Assembly: GCA_029783825.1 (NCBI GenBank)
Contig: JAREIK010002969.1
Location: 180,178 to 244,177, forward strand
Length of the DNA: 64,000 nucleotides
Source: Sapria himalayana
Taxonomy: Eukaryota > Streptophyta > Magnoliopsida > Malpighiales > Rafflesiaceae
Reading direction: 5' to 3'
Shown: positions 1 through 13,700 of the stretch, one piece after another
How the letters are laid out: each line of letters opens with the position of its first letter
Position numbering within the stretch: the stretch's first letter is position 1
Notes under the pieces: generated by a model
Told to the model about the DNA's origin: nothing
What the model saw: the letters and a program-made list of their open reading frames with translations, nothing else
Databases searched by the model: none
Program-made: the position numbers and the translations under genes

Positions 1-336
1 CAACTTTTTATCTACAGCATTAAGCATTTCATAAAATTTCTGAGCTTCAGGATTAGGTGGTTCATCCAAGTAATTCATATTGAAGTCAGCATCGGCAGCT
101 TCTGTGATCATTCTATGGTATGTGTTTGATGATTCTTCACCACAAGCAAATGATTCAGTAACCTCATTTTGGTCAATGTTCAGAGCCATTATACTTTCTC
201 TATGATAAATCCAAACAAAGTAATTTGGCATAAAGCCATATTTAGCCAAATGGTATCTTAAAGTGTTTGCATCACTAAAAGGGATATTCTGACACTTGCG
301 ATGATTACATGGACACTTAATTTTTTCTTGATCCAC
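1..336 (-). CDS. tnp2-family CACTA transposase, N-terminal part, partial
   Basis: An open minus-strand frame runs from codon 334-336 to the window edge; a TGA lies just upstream at 337-339. The translation contains the transposase-associated motif CPCNHRKCQN, then RYHLAKYGF, PNYFVWIYHRES, and later YLDEPPNPEAQKFYEML, the signature leading into the tnp2 domain of plant En/Spm elements. No stop interrupts the 112 visible codons, whereas copy B at 46059-46476 has several lesions in the same stretch, for example CPSNHR followed by a stop. No plausible initiator ATG was identified, so the true start is probably in an upstream exon or has been lost. The enzyme family cuts and joins the element ends in the nucleus. 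Whether this copy is functional cannot be judged from the fragment. Confidence 0.75.
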   Translation of the reverse strand, partial: MDQEKIKCPCNHRKCQNIPFSDANTLRYHLAKYGFMPNYFVWIYHRESIMALNIDQNEVTESFACGEESSNTYHRMITEAADADFNMNYLDEPPNPEAQKFYEMLNAVDKKL

Positions 337-674
337 TCAAAAAATCTTTATTCAAAATTCTATTCATAAACCTACTCTACATCCACTAACGATCTAAACT
401 CATTTTGCCCTGTTTTATTTACAAAAAATAATGCTCAATCATTATTTTGATTTAAACATTCTATTACTTCAAAATATACTAATAATTAAATAAAATCACA
501 TATAGATTAATATTTAAAAATTAAATATTGTGAATATAAAGACAATATGTTTGTAGAATCTACATGAATAGATAAAGCAATTTTTAGCACGATAAAGATT
601 AATAGAGATCATGGTAATACTAGATAAAGGGAGAAAAATATGATAATGCACAAGAAAGGAAAGCAAAAAAGAAA

Positions 675-1085
675 GACATTTAAAGTTTGAAGGAGGAGAG
701 GGGGAGAGAGAGAGAGAAGGAGGAGAGGGGGGGAGAGAGAGAGAGAGAGAAGGAGGAATGGGAGAGAGGGGCATAGAAATGGAGAGATGGGAAGAGAGAG
801 AGAGAGAGAAAGGGGAGAGGGAGAGAAAAATAGAGAGAAGGGGGGAGAAAGAGGGAGTGAGAAATGGCGAAAGGGAGGGGGGAGAGAAAAAGAGGGAGAG
901 AGAGAGGGTGAGAGAGAGGGAGAGAGAGGGAGAGAGAGGGAGAGAGAGAGAGAACGAGCAAGAAAGGAGAGCAAGAAAGAAAATAACAAGAGAGTGTGTG
1001 GCACAGAAAGAAAAAGAGAAAGAGAGTGACACAGAAAGAATTAGAGAGGGAGAGAGAGACACAGAAAATGCAGTGTTAGAATGAG
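675..1085. repeat. GA-rich (CT on coding strand) low-complexity leader of copy A
   Basis: This is a dense GAGAGAGG/GGGAGAGA tract of about 400 bp. It lies between the AT minisatellite and the transposase start and is mirrored by a CT-rich tract at 45298-45665 in copy B. The long Ser/Leu/Pro-rich or Arg/Glu-rich open frames on it are artefacts of composition. Confidence 0.85.
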
Positions 1086-2009
1086 AAATTACATAAAAGA
1101 AATTTTTTTTTTGTACAAACCTATCAAATATTACATCTTTTGTCATATATGAGTTCATATATGAGCCTGAGGCCTAAGGGATGAGATTATGTAAGAGTAC
1201 AATCCTTATTTGTATTATATCATATATGAACCTGACCAACAGACACTCTCATGCTATGTGCTTACAAATTGTTGATATTATATCTTTTGCCATTTAATTT
1301 CAAGTTAATGCAACAAATTAGTATTATCCCATATATAATTATATGTTAGTATACATATAGTAAATGTAGTTATAAATACTTACATATAGTTAAACATATA
1401 GTTATATATAGTTATATGCATACAAGTAGTTATAAATAGATATACATAAATGTATACAATGTTACAAACATTATATATACATATATGTATACATAATTAA
1501 AAATAATGTATACAAAGTAGTTATAAAAAATTATATAGATTTACATATATGTATACATATATCTATACATAATTAAAAATAAAGTTATATTTGTATATAT
1601 ATAGTTATTTATAGTTATACAAATATTTATATATAGTTATACACATATAGTTAAATATTATGTTGTATGTTTTTATACATATAATTATAAATATAATTAC
1701 ATGTGGTTATACATATTGTTAGATGTATAGTTAAATTTATATTTATAAATGTATGTATAAATATTTAATCATATAATTTCATATATTTATACATATAGTT
1801 ATGTATAGGTAGGGATATACTAAAATACATTTTTTATACGAATATATAAACATGTATATTAAATATATGTTTTTAATTATATATTTAAATATAGTTATAT
1901 ATATGATTTTATAGTTATACATATAGTAAGATAGAATTATTTATAGTTATATTTTATTATAAATATAATATTTATATTCGTAAAAAATTATATATCATTG
2001 AACATTTAG

Positions 2010-2042
<33 letters not shown>

Positions 2043-3129
2043 TACGAGTAGTTATATTTAGTTATACATAAATATATACTAAGTTATAAACAAATATATA
2101 GATTTACATATATTTTTACATATATGTATAAATAGTTAAAATTATAGTAATATTTAATTATATAACGTTTTATTTAGTTTTACAAATATTTATATAGAGT
2201 TATACACATAAAATTTAACATTATGTTGTATGTTGTTATACATGTAATTATAAATATAGTTACATGTGGTTATACATATAGTTACACATATAGTTATACT
2301 TATATTTATAGATGTAGGTATATATATTTATTCATATAATTTTATATATTTTTACATATAGTTATGTATAGGTATACATATAGTAAAATACATTTTTATA
2401 TACTAATATATACAAATGTATTTTAAATATAAGTTGCAAATTATATATTTAAACATAGTTATGTATAAAGTTTGACAGTTATACATATAATAAGATATAA
2501 TTATTTATAGTTATATGTTATTATACATATAGTATATATAGCTATAAATATTTTTATATGTTTAAACATATAGTTATATATATATATTCATACAAATAGT
2601 TATACATAAATATATAAAGTTATAAATAAATATATGATTTACATATATGTATTCATAGTTACAAATATAGTTATATTTAATTATATAGTGTTACATAGTA
2701 ATACATATATTTATATATAGTTATACACATGTATTTAAACATAATGTTGTATGTTATTATACATATAATTATAAATCTAATTAATTATGGTTATACATAT
2801 AGTTACACATATAGTTATACTTATATTTATACATGTAGGTTTATATATATTTTTATATAATTTTATATATGTATACATATAATTTTCTATAGGTATATAT
2901 ATATGTTAAAATACATTTTTAAATATAGTAAATGCGGTCTTGTATATGGTAAAATACCTATTTTTATATAATTTTATATATGGTAAAATACATATTATAT
3001 ATGTTATTAAATAAAAATGTATATTAAATATATGTTGTTAATTATATTTTTAAATATAGTTATGTATAATATTTTATAGTTATACATATAGTCAAAGACA
3101 ATTATTTATATTTATATGTTCTTATACCT

Positions 3130-3902
3130 TTGGGATCCAATGGTAAAACAGAAAAAAAAAACAAGTTTGACTTACAATAGATCAGAACAAAGTAAATGCG
3201 GTCTTGTATTTCAAGCGTGTAATATATAAATATAAATAAAATTTGAATCCCCCTAGAAACAAATTATGTCATCCACATAACAGAAAAAAACTCAAGAAAA
3301 ATAGGTAAAGATTTAGTCCACATCTAGATATGTCAACAAAGTTTGTCTCATTCTGCTAAAATTATTTATGACTTGCTAGCAATATAATTGGAAAGCTAAT
3401 CAAGACCCTCATAGAGGCCCTCACCAGAGGTAGCACAGGTGCTCTGAATGTGCCAATGGCATTGGAAAAGAGAGTGAAGTCCTAGCTCATCAGTAATTTC
3501 AGCTGCATTCATCGCATTGGGAAGAACTTGCTTATTGGCGAACACGAGCAAAACTGCATCTCGAAGCTTTTCCTCCTTTAGCATCCTATGCAACTCATCT
3601 CTGGCTTCATCAAGTCGATCTCTGTCATTGCTGTACACCACAATAGTAGGAATTGTGCTGACAATTTCACCAAGTTTCAACTTATACAGAATGGTTTTCT
3701 TCCTGCCAGCATCAAGACCTAGCATCAAAATCCTCATCTCCTTATTGGCAAACAACCTGCTGAACAGCTTTGTGAACGTATACCCCATTTCTTCCACAAA
3801 ATCTCAATCCCTTTGTCATATGGCAGCAGAGAGATCTAATGAGAAAAAGAAACAGAATCAATAGACCTCAAGAGATAGTCACCAGAGAGGGAGGTCAACC
3901 TC
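3130..3902 (-). mobile_element. Retroposed ARF mRNA copy with 17-bp target-site duplication
   Basis: The segment is flanked by identical 17-bp direct repeats, TATATGTTCTTATACCT, at 3113-3129 and 3903-3919. Its composition differs from the surrounding AT minisatellite, and no equivalent insertion is seen in copy B. It holds an intronless ARF coding region with 5' and 3' untranslated sequence. Long exact direct repeats and absence of introns are hallmarks of LINE-driven retroposition. A poly(A) tail, which would appear as poly(T) near 3130, is not evident, so the tail was either lost or never captured. Confidence 0.7.
3366..3788 (-). pseudogene. ADP-ribosylation factor (ARF1-class small GTPase) retro-pseudogene
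   Basis: The ATG at 3786-3788 gives [20 protein letters not shown], matching the myristoylated N-terminus of ARF1-class GTPases, which recruit COPI coats at the Golgi. The frame continues through a degraded P-loop (GLDAGRKKT instead of GLDAAGKTT) and [12 protein letters not shown], then jumps to VVYSNDRD. About 40 codons that normally carry switch I, switch II and the G3 motif WDVGGQ are absent. The G4 motif is NKQV instead of NKQD. The conserved Trp after GLYEGLD is a TAG at 3396-3398, after which LSNYIASKS and a normal stop at 3366-3368 can still be read. There are no introns. With the nucleotide-binding motifs damaged and the switch region missing, it cannot encode a working GTPase. The deletion could be genomic or inherited from an aberrantly spliced mRNA. 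Confidence 0.88.
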
Positions 3903-4440
3903 TATATGTTCTTATACCTAGAGTATATATAATTAAAAAAAAGTTATATATAGTTAAACATATAATTATATATAAAATATTCATACAAGTAGTTATAAGT
4001 AGTTATATATAAATATATACAAAGTTATAAATAAATATATAGATTTAATTAAATGAATACATCTATGTATACATAGATACAAATATAGTTATATTTAATT
4101 ATATAGAGTATTACATAGTTATACAAATATTTATATATAGTTATACACATATAGTTATAAATTTGCATGTAGTTAAAGATATAGTTATATATACTTATAC
4201 ATATAGTAAAATACAAATATATATAGTTATATATTATTATACATATGATATATTTTGTTAAAAATATAGTTATATAGAATTACTTATATAGTTATTTTAT
4301 ATTATATAGTTAAAAAAATAGTTATATATTGTTATTAATATAGTTATAAAATAAGTTTACATATTACAAATATAGTTAAATATAATTATGAAGAGTTTTA
4401 TATTGTTATACAAGTATTTATAAATAGTTATCATATATTA

Positions 4441-4995
4441 TGATAACAACACACTCTCAATTGACCAATTAAATTACATCACTATATAGAAAGAACTTGT
4501 ATCAACAATCTTTTCTTTTGGTAAGTTAATATCATATTTAGTGGGAACTAAAGTCATAGTATATACTAATTTCTCTATAATCAAATATCTCATAGAAAAG
4601 AAAGAAGTCAGGCCGAGATTGATTTGATGGATTTTACTATTACAATAGTTTAACTAGAGATATTAGATAAGAAATGTACATATAATCAAAATTGAAATAG
4701 CTTATCATGACTAGAAAAGAAGATAGTAGAGTATTTGAAGAAGATATTAGATCAATTTTTTTAGTTGAACTAATTATAGCACTGGATGAAAATGTAATTC
4801 CATGATATGTAGTATTGAATGAACCTTATCATTGCATATAATTCTCTGATCAAATTTTGAGGCAAAGTGTTATAGATGGGAGATTAGTTGTATCTTGCAA
4901 TAATGTGACTTTTTCCTTCGGCTCTCACGAATTTGTGGAAAATGTTAATATTTATCTGCTCAATTAATTTTTTTCTCAAAATTAATGTTAAAATT

Positions 4996-5033
<38 letters not shown>

Positions 5034-5427
5034 TTAATATATATGTTCTATACACTGCCCTACACACACACACACACATTTATACATCATATACATTACT
5101 ACACATTATATATCAGCATACACATTTTTTTGCTTTTTTTATATATTCACACATGTATCTACATTTTCAAAGTTGTGTGTATACGCTTGTATGCATGCAT
5201 ATACTACTGTACACCTACACAAACACACATATATACTTATATACCCAATGTATTTTTAAAGTTACACATGAAACTATTATATATATATATATATGTTTGT
5301 GTGTGTGTGTAACTATATTTAAAAAAAAATATTATATATTGTACACAATTTATAAAATATGGTAAATTCTTTATATTTAAAACAAATATTTGTGTGGGTG
5401 TGTGTGTGCGCATGTGTTTGTGTGTGC

Positions 5428-5467
<40 letters not shown>

Positions 5468-5687
5468 ATGAAGCATATTAATGCATAAAATGAAATTATG
5501 AATTATATGAGCTTCTATTTTATTCAAATAGTTGTTTTTTTAATATTTATATTAAAATTACTATCATTATACTCATATAAATAAATGAAGTTGGCATATT
5601 AGTAAATTATTTTGTTTTTATAATTATGTTAAAAAAGAAAATATAGTTCATAAATAGATAATATTGTTTTTATTTTGAATATAACTC
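4441..5687. other. Unassigned AT-rich DNA with dinucleotide microsatellites
   Basis: No gene was recognised. The stretch 4441-4980 is non-repetitive, AT-rich and has no convincing reading frame. It is followed by (TA)n near 5003-5031, (CA)n near 5061-5078 and a long (TG)n at about 5397-5466. Open frames here follow the microsatellites. Confidence 0.6.
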
Positions 5688-8495
5688 TTTCTATCTACAT
5701 ATCTATCTTTCTATCTATATATCTATCTATCTTTCTTTCTTTATTTCTACATATCTATATATATCTATCTATCTATCTTTCTAACTCTCCATCTTTCTAT
5801 CCCACTAGATTTTTATTTATCTATCCATCTATCTATAAGAATTTCTAGCCATTTATTTATCCATTTAACTATTCGCAAATCTTTTCATCTTTATATCCAT
5901 CTATATTTCTATTGATTTTCTATCTATCCATCTATCTATCAGTCTATCTATCTATTTATCAATATGTCTATCTATCTGTCAATATATCCTTCTCTCTATC
6001 AATTTTTATATACATCTATATATTCATCTATCTATCCTTCCATCTATCCATCTATCTATCCTTCTATCTATCCATCCATCCATCTATTAATCTATATATC
6101 CAACAATTTATCCATCTATCTTTCTTTCTATCTGTCCATCTATCTATCGAACTATCTTTCATATATCTTTCCATCTTTCTATTAGTCTTTCTATCCATCT
6201 TTTTATCCTTCTATATATTCATTTATCTTTCCATCTATCTATCTATCTTTATGTCTTTCTAAATGTGTTTATATCTATCTATCTTTATATCTTTCTAATT
6301 GTGTTTCTATCAATCTATATATTTGTATGTCTATCCATTTATTTACCTATCATTCTATATGTCTTTCTATCTGTCTCTCTATCAGTCTATCTATATGACT
6401 ATCTATATATGAATATCTATTAGTCTATCTCCCTATCTTTCTATCTATATGGTTATCTATCTGTCTATCTATCTAACTATCTATCAGTGTGTATATCTAT
6501 TTATTTATTAATCATTCTATCTATCTATTTGTCTATATTTATATATATATATATATCTATCTGTCTTTCTATATATTTGTCTATATATCTTTCTATATGT
6601 CTATCTTTCTGTCTATCTATTACTTTGTGAATCTATCTATCTATTAGTATACCTATCTATCAATCTATCTAAATATTTATATATATCTATCTATATATCT
6701 ATCTTTCGATGTATCTATCGATCCATATATTGGTTTGTCTATTTATCTATCTATCTATCTATTTGTTTATCTATCTATCTGTCAATTTTTCTAACCATCG
6801 GTCTATCTATCTATATATCAATCAATCTATCAATATGTATGTCTGTCTATTTGTCTATATATCTATCTATCTATATATCATTATGTCTATCTATCTAATT
6901 AACGATCTATCTATATGTCTACCTATCTATTTGTGTATCTATTTGTCTATTTGGATGTCTACCAATTTATCTATCTGCCTATCAATCTATATCTCTAAAT
7001 ATCTGTCTATCTATTTTTGTCTATCTATCTATCTTGTGTCTATCCATCTATTTACCAGTTTGTCTGTCTATGTATATGTTTTTCAATCTACCTGTCTAGC
7101 TATATATTTATCTGCCAATCTATGAATCTTTCAATTGAGCTATCTGCCTATCTTTTGGTCTATCTGGTTTTCTATATGTCTGTCAATGTGTGTGTCTATG
7201 TGTCTATCTATCTATTTATCTATCTGTCTGTCTATCAATCTATCTATTGATCTATCTATCTATCTATCTATCTATCTGTCTATCTATTTGTCTAACTATA
7301 TGTCTTTCGATGTGCCTCTTTAAATTAAAATCTTTCTATCTAACTATATATCTATCTATCTATCTTTCAATCTATATATAATTCTATCTATCTATTTATC
7401 TATATATCTATTTATCTATTTCTCTAACTATCTATCTATCTTTCTATCTATCTAAGTATCTATCTATCTATCTATCTATATGTCTATCCATCTATCTATC
7501 TATCTCTCAATCTCTCTAATTATCTCTCTATCTATTTGTATATATAACTATCTATCAATATATATGTTTATCTATCTGTCTACCTATTTATTTATCTATC
7601 TATCTATTTGTCTATTTAATTTTCAATATATCTATCTATCTATCTACCAATTGATCTATCTATCTGTCTATCTATATATCTATCTATATATCTTTATCCA
7701 TCTCTCTAACCATCTATCTATCCATCTATTTTTCCTTCTATTTATCCACTAATTTATCCAACCCTTTATCCATATATCTTTCCGTCTATCTATCCACCTA
7801 TCTATCAATTTATCTATCCATATATATATATATCCATTTATCTATCTGTCTTTCTCATAATCTTTGTATTTGTCTCTCAATTTTTTGTCTATTGTCTTTA
7901 TATCTATCTGATGATGTGTTTATCTATATGTCTATCTTTTTGTATATCGATCCACATCTATATCTATCTATCTATCTATCTGTTTATCTATCTATCTATG
8001 TCTATCTATATGTATATATGACTATCTTTTTGTCTATCTATGAGTCTATCTATCTAGCTATCTATTTGTTTGTCTATCTATCTATCTATATATATATATA
8101 TATGTCTTTTAATCTATCTGTCTATCTTTTTGTCTATCTGTTTATCTATTTATCTAACTATATGTTTGTTAATCTATCTATCTATCTGTTGTCTATATAT
8201 CTTTCTATCCATCTATCTATATGTTGGTCTATTTGTCTATTTTTTTGTCTGTCTATTTATCTATCTATATTTCTTTGTATCTATCTTTCTTTCTATCTAT
8301 TTATTTGTCTATCTATCTATCTATTTATATGTCTTGCTATCTATCTGTCTATCTATCTAGCTTTCTATCTCTCTATCTATATATCTTCTTACTTACCTAT
8401 CTATCTATCTATATATTTTCTTACCTACCTATTTTTCTATCTATCTATCTATCTATCTTTGTTTTTCTCTATCTATCTATTTGTATATCTGACTA
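5688..8495 (+). repeat. Degenerate (TCTA)n / (GATA)n tetranucleotide array I
   Basis: About 2.8 kb of TCTA/TATC units on the plus strand, with frequent TGTC (GACA on the other strand), TTTC and AATC variants. A perfect TCTA run has no stop in any plus frame and reads as repeating Ser-Ile-Tyr-Leu, whereas the minus strand meets TAG every fourth codon. This explains the plus-strand-only open frames, which are not genes. Confidence 0.95.
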
Positions 8496-10107
8496 CTATG
8501 AGATGAACGAAAAAATTCTAGTCCCATGCAAATGTAGGTTTGTTCTTGACACTTTTATTTTGTGTAGATCTGTGTTGTCTCAATTTAGATCTATGACTAC
8601 TTTTATCGATCATCGGTGGATTTAAACTATTAAAATGTTAATAGCCATTACAATTCCTAAATGAACCTACGGGTGTGGAAAAATTTAATACCATGCAACC
8701 TATTGTCATTTCAACTTCTAGTTCCCTTTTTTAGCACTTTATAATTTTTTTTATAATTAACCATGGACCGATGCATGAAGCTGGGCAACTCAGAAGAATA
8801 TTTTGATGGGTAGTTCACTGGAAATCTTGGAGTATTCATGATTCAGTAATTTCAAAATAAGCTCATGATTATCTCGTTGTGTGAAATTTCTACCAAATGG
8901 CAATTGGTGTTGCATGCTCTAGTCTATCTATTTATCTTTGGTATAGTGTTGTGATCTTTATTGGTTTGTAAATTTACTATGTTATACTCCGAGGACATAG
9001 AACTTGAAGATGCTAACCATGCCTGAGAGGCCTATATGTATGTTTTTTAAGCCTTAGATTATTTTCTTCTATTGTCTTTGATGGTAAGTGTAGTTGCATG
9101 AAAGTACATATCTATGTGTCATGTGAGGCTATGTGATTATATATACGTAAATATAATGCTACAATATATACGTATATACTACAAAATATATGTATGTATA
9201 TATTGAGTAAATACATACATATATACTATATTATATTCGTATGTATATACCAAGTATATATGTATGTATATATCAAGTATATACAGAAGTGGGTGCTAAT
9301 ATTTTTGTAGACATGTATATATTGTCATACATACACATCCATTTACACACACACACACACACACTCACACACATATTTGATATATATAATTGCTTGGGCT
9401 GGTCTAGTTATCATTGTGCATTGCTTACTAAGTATGTCATAAAAGTCATGGGTATTAGATCTACCCCAAAGTTGTGGCAAGAAGATATTTCTGGTCCACG
9501 CTAGCCAGGCAGATAAGGGTTTTTCTTAAATCTCTTTGTAATTGTGTAGATATGTAATTTTAAAATGGTACAATGCGTATGTATGAGGAAATAAATTTTC
9601 TTGCTGTAGGTTTTGCAGTCGTTGGTTCTAATTGTACAAAGTCTTAGAAGGATGATGATGATGATGCTCATGTAGTGTCATGTAATTTTATTAGATTACA
9701 AAAAACTATATTCAATCAGAATGAAAAATGTAGCATTACCTGATTTTTATAGGCAGAGAGTGCCAAGAGGAATATCGAGTCCTATTTTGGAAGAAGTAGC
9801 TAGCCGACTCGTCAAAAACTAGCTCAATCTCAAAAGGAGTGGTTGGTAGGGATGTTCATTAGTCGAGCATCATCACCCACCCAACTTGTATTATTAGTAG
9901 CTGTAGTAGCAACAGTAGCAATATATATGTGTGTATATACTTGGTATATACGTACGTATATACTATAGTATATTAGTACGTATATACCATGTATATACAT
10001 ATGTATATACTATATTATATATGTATGTATATAATTTAGTATATAAGTATGTATATACTCAGTATATATGTATGTATATACTATAGTAAATATGTAGTAT
10101 TATATAT
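8496..10107. other. Spacer between arrays I and II with TATATAC minisatellite
   Basis: The stretch 8500-9060 and the central 9400-9900 are non-repetitive with no recognisable gene. The stretches 9130-9330 and 9915-10107 are made of TATATAC/GTATATA units resembling 52405-52600 at the 3' side of copy B. Both places are preceded by GTAGC/CAACAG-type repeats (9893-9917 and 52020-52405), so part of this spacer may be a relic of the same element family. A short GATGAT run lies at about 9650. Confidence 0.5.
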
Positions 10108-10732
10108 ATCTGTCTATCTATCTATCTATCTTTCTTTCTATCAATTTTACTATATATCTATCTATCTATTTGTCTGTCTGTCTGTCTATCAGTATATCTG
10201 CCTATCCATCTATATATCTATCAATATATCTTTCTATGTATCTATCCATCTATCTATATATTTGTCTATCTATGTGTATATCTATATGTCTATCTATCTA
10301 TTTATCTATATGTATATCTTTTTTTCAATCTATTTGTCTATCTATTTTTTTTATCTATATGTTTATCTATCTATCTATCTATCTGTATATCTATCTATTT
10401 AATAATCTTTAAATCTATATAACTATTTTTCTATCGATTTGTCTATCAATCTATCTATCAATCTGTCCATCAATCTTTCTATCAATATATCAATCAATCA
10501 ATCAAACAAATAATCTATCTATCTACATATCTATCAATCTATCTATTTATCTGTATATCTATCTATATCTTTATCTATCTATCTATCTAATAGTCTATTT
10601 ATCTCTCTATGTATCATTATATATATCTATCTATATATCGACCGATCTATCTGTCTATCTATCTATATTTTATCTATCAATCTATCTATAAGTCTATCTA
10701 TCATTTTATCTATCTGTCTATCTGCTTTTCTG

Positions 10733-10763
<31 letters not shown>

Positions 10764-13700
10764 CTCTATCTTTTTTTCTATCTATATGCATATCTATATA
10801 CTTATTGATCTTCTTGTCTACCGATCTATTTATCTATTTACCTATTTATCTATTTATCTATCTATTTATATGTCCATATCTTTATCTATCTATCTATTTA
10901 ATATCTATTTATCTTTAAATCTATATGTTTGTCTATCTATCTGATTATCTATATATCTATTTATCTTTCTATCAATGAATCAATCAATCTATCTATACAT
11001 CTATTTGTCTATCTATGTATCTATGTATCTATCTATCTACCCATCTATCTATCTATATATCTATCTATTTATCTATTTATATATCCATCTGTCTATCTTT
11101 AAATCTATCTTTATAATGATTTCTCTATTTATAAGTCTATTAATTTGTCTATCAATCTTTCTATTAATATGTCTATCAAACTATCTATCAATCTACCTAT
11201 CATTTTGTCTATAAATCTATCTATCAATCACTCTAACAATCTATCTATCTATCTATCTATCTACTATCTATCTACCTATCTATATGTCTATCTATCTATC
11301 TATCTATATATATGTCTAACTATCTAGCTATCAATCTATCTAGCTATCTGTGTATCTATTTGTCTATCTTTCTAACTATCTACCAATCTATTTAGCTATC
11401 TGTTAGTCGATTTATTTGTATATCTTTCAGTTGATCCTTTTATATAACTATCTATCTATCAATCTATCAATTAATCGATCAATTAATGTCAACCTATATG
11501 TTTATCTATCTATCTATATGTCTAACTATATGTCTATCCCTCTATCTAACTATCTATCTAACTTTCTATCTTTCTATTTTTCTATCTATATGTCTATCTA
11601 TCTATCGATGTATTTATTTGTCTCCCTGTCTATCTATTTGTCTATCTATTTATCTAACCGTCTATCAACATGTCTATTTATCTATCCATCTATTTGTTGA
11701 ACTATATGCCTATTGATTTATCTATCAATATGACTATCCAATTGTCTATTTATCTATCTAACTATCTATATATTTTTCTATATATTTATCTATCTATCTA
11801 TTTGTATGTCTGCCTATCTATCAATCTATCTTTCTGTCAATTTATATATCTTTCTATTTATCTATCTATCTATCTATATATCAATCTATCTAATAATCTA
11901 TAGATCTATCTATTTATTTATTTATCTATCTATATATTTTTATGTCTAACTATTTAATTATCAATCTATCTATCAATTAGTCTATATGTTTAACATTCTA
12001 TCTATCAATCTTTCTATCAATCTTCCATTCTATCTCTCTATTTATGTGTCTATCATTCTGTGTATATATAACTATATCTATCTGTCAATCAATCTATCTA
12101 TCTATCTATCTATCTATCTCTATATCTGTCTATCTATCTATCTATGTGTCTGTCTATCTATTCATTTGTTGTCGATGTATCAGTTTATCTATAAATCTAT
12201 CTCTAAATCTATCTATAAATAAATATATGAATCTGTCTTAAAATCTATCTATCAAACTATCTATATATTTGCTTACATACCATCTATCTATCTATTTGTT
12301 TGTTTGTATATTTGTCTATATGCCTTTCTTTCTATTTGTGTGTCTGTCTATCTATCTGTTTGACTATCTATCTGTCTTTCTATCTATCTTTCTATCTGCC
12401 TATCTATCTATCTATCTGTCTGTCTATCTATCTTTCTATATATCTATCTATTTATTGTTTTATTTATCTATATATCATTCTAATTATCTATATATATATA
12501 TATATATTTGTCTATCGATATGACTTTCAATCAATCAATCAATCAATCTATCTATCTATCTTTAAGTCTATTTAAATGTCTATCTTTCATCTATCTATCT
12601 ATCTATCTTTTGATAATTCTATCTATAAAATAATCAATTTTTCTATCTATCTTTATATCTTTTTATCTGTGTATCTATCTATTTGTTTATCTATCTATTT
12701 AACTATGTATCAATCTATAAATTTTTCAGTATATATATATAACAATTATATATATATGTATCTATCAGTCTATCTATCAGTATATATATTTGTCTATCTA
12801 TCTATATATCTATTTATCTATCTATCTGTCTAATAATCTTTCGATCTATTTGTCTATCTATTTTTTTATCAATATGAGTATCAATTTGTCTATCTATATG
12901 CCTATCTATCTGTGTTTTATATCAGTTTATCTATCTGTCTATCAACTAATTTATAAATTTGTCTATCAATATTTCTATCGTTCTGTCTATAAATCAATCA
13001 TTCTATCTATCTATCTATCTATATATATTTCTGTCTATCTTTCTCTCTATCTATCTATCTATTCATCTATCTATCTATCAATTTATTTATCTATCTATCT
13101 ATCTATCTATATCTATATCTATAAGTCTATCTATTTGTATATCAATCTGTCTATATATCTATCTATTCATCTATATATTTATGTATCTATTTATCTGTCT
13201 ATCTATCTATCTATTTATATATATCAATCTTTCTATTAATCTTCAATCAAATTGTGTTTATATTTTCCTAATTACTATCTGTCTATCTATTTGTTTATTG
13301 GTCTATTTGCCTATCTATCATCTTCACTTCTGTTTTTCTATCTCTCTGACTTTTTTATATTTATCTATCTATCTATCTATTTATTTGTCTATTAATTGGT
13401 ATATCTACATGTCTATCTACTAGTCTATCTATTTATCTATCTCTTGTCTTATAATCTTTCAATCTATATGACTATTAGTTGTCTATCAATCTGTCTATCT
13501 ATCTATTTATCAATCTGAATATCTATATCTCTATCTATCTATATGTGTATCTATATGTTTACTAATCTATCTATATTTATGTCAATAAATCTTTCTCTCA
13601 ATCTCTCTATGAATTTGTCTATGAATTTGTCTATTAATCTATCAATCAATCAATCATTATATATATATATATATATATCTTTCTTTCTATAAGTATATCA

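Larger units (their letters stand above)
1330..4435. repeat. AT-rich minisatellite, TATAGTTATACATA-like units
   Basis: Degenerate short units built on TATAGTTATA and CATATAGTTATA fill the segment, with an internal (TA)n run near 2010-2040. The array is broken by the ARF retrocopy at 3130-3902. The reverse complement of the same unit type forms 43520-45010 in copy B, so it appears to be a structural part of the element, possibly its subterminal repeat region. Confidence 0.7.
1..4440 (-). mobile_element. CACTA (En/Spm)-like element copy A, 5' portion, cut by window start
   Basis: Reading on the minus strand from about 4440 down to 1, this segment holds an AT-rich minisatellite, a short single-copy spacer (about 1090-1320), a GA-rich leader (CT-rich on the coding strand) and then the start of a tnp2-type transposase frame. 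The same order recurs on the plus strand at about 43520-46480 (copy B), with recognisable identity in the spacer, leader and coding start, so the two copies are inverted relative to each other. No CACTA terminal motif was found near 4440, so the outer boundary is approximate and is placed where similarity to copy B fades. An ARF retrocopy is inserted at 3130-3902. The rest of the transposase lies outside the window. Confidence 0.6.

Noticed and set aside
514..1158. Long Ser/Leu/Pro-rich and Arg/Glu-rich open frames
   Set aside because: They lie on a GA/CT low-complexity leader and are open in several frames on both strands; the same applies to 45228-45785.
5237..5527. His/Thr-rich frame (HTHTHTHT)
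   Set aside because: Translation of a (TG/CA)n microsatellite.
5912..8625. Many long plus-strand open frames rich in Ser-Ile-Tyr-Leu, also throughout 10049-17224 and 20773-29652
   Set aside because: They translate the TCTA tetranucleotide, which has no stop in any plus frame. They overlap in several frames and have no domain, so they are not proteins.
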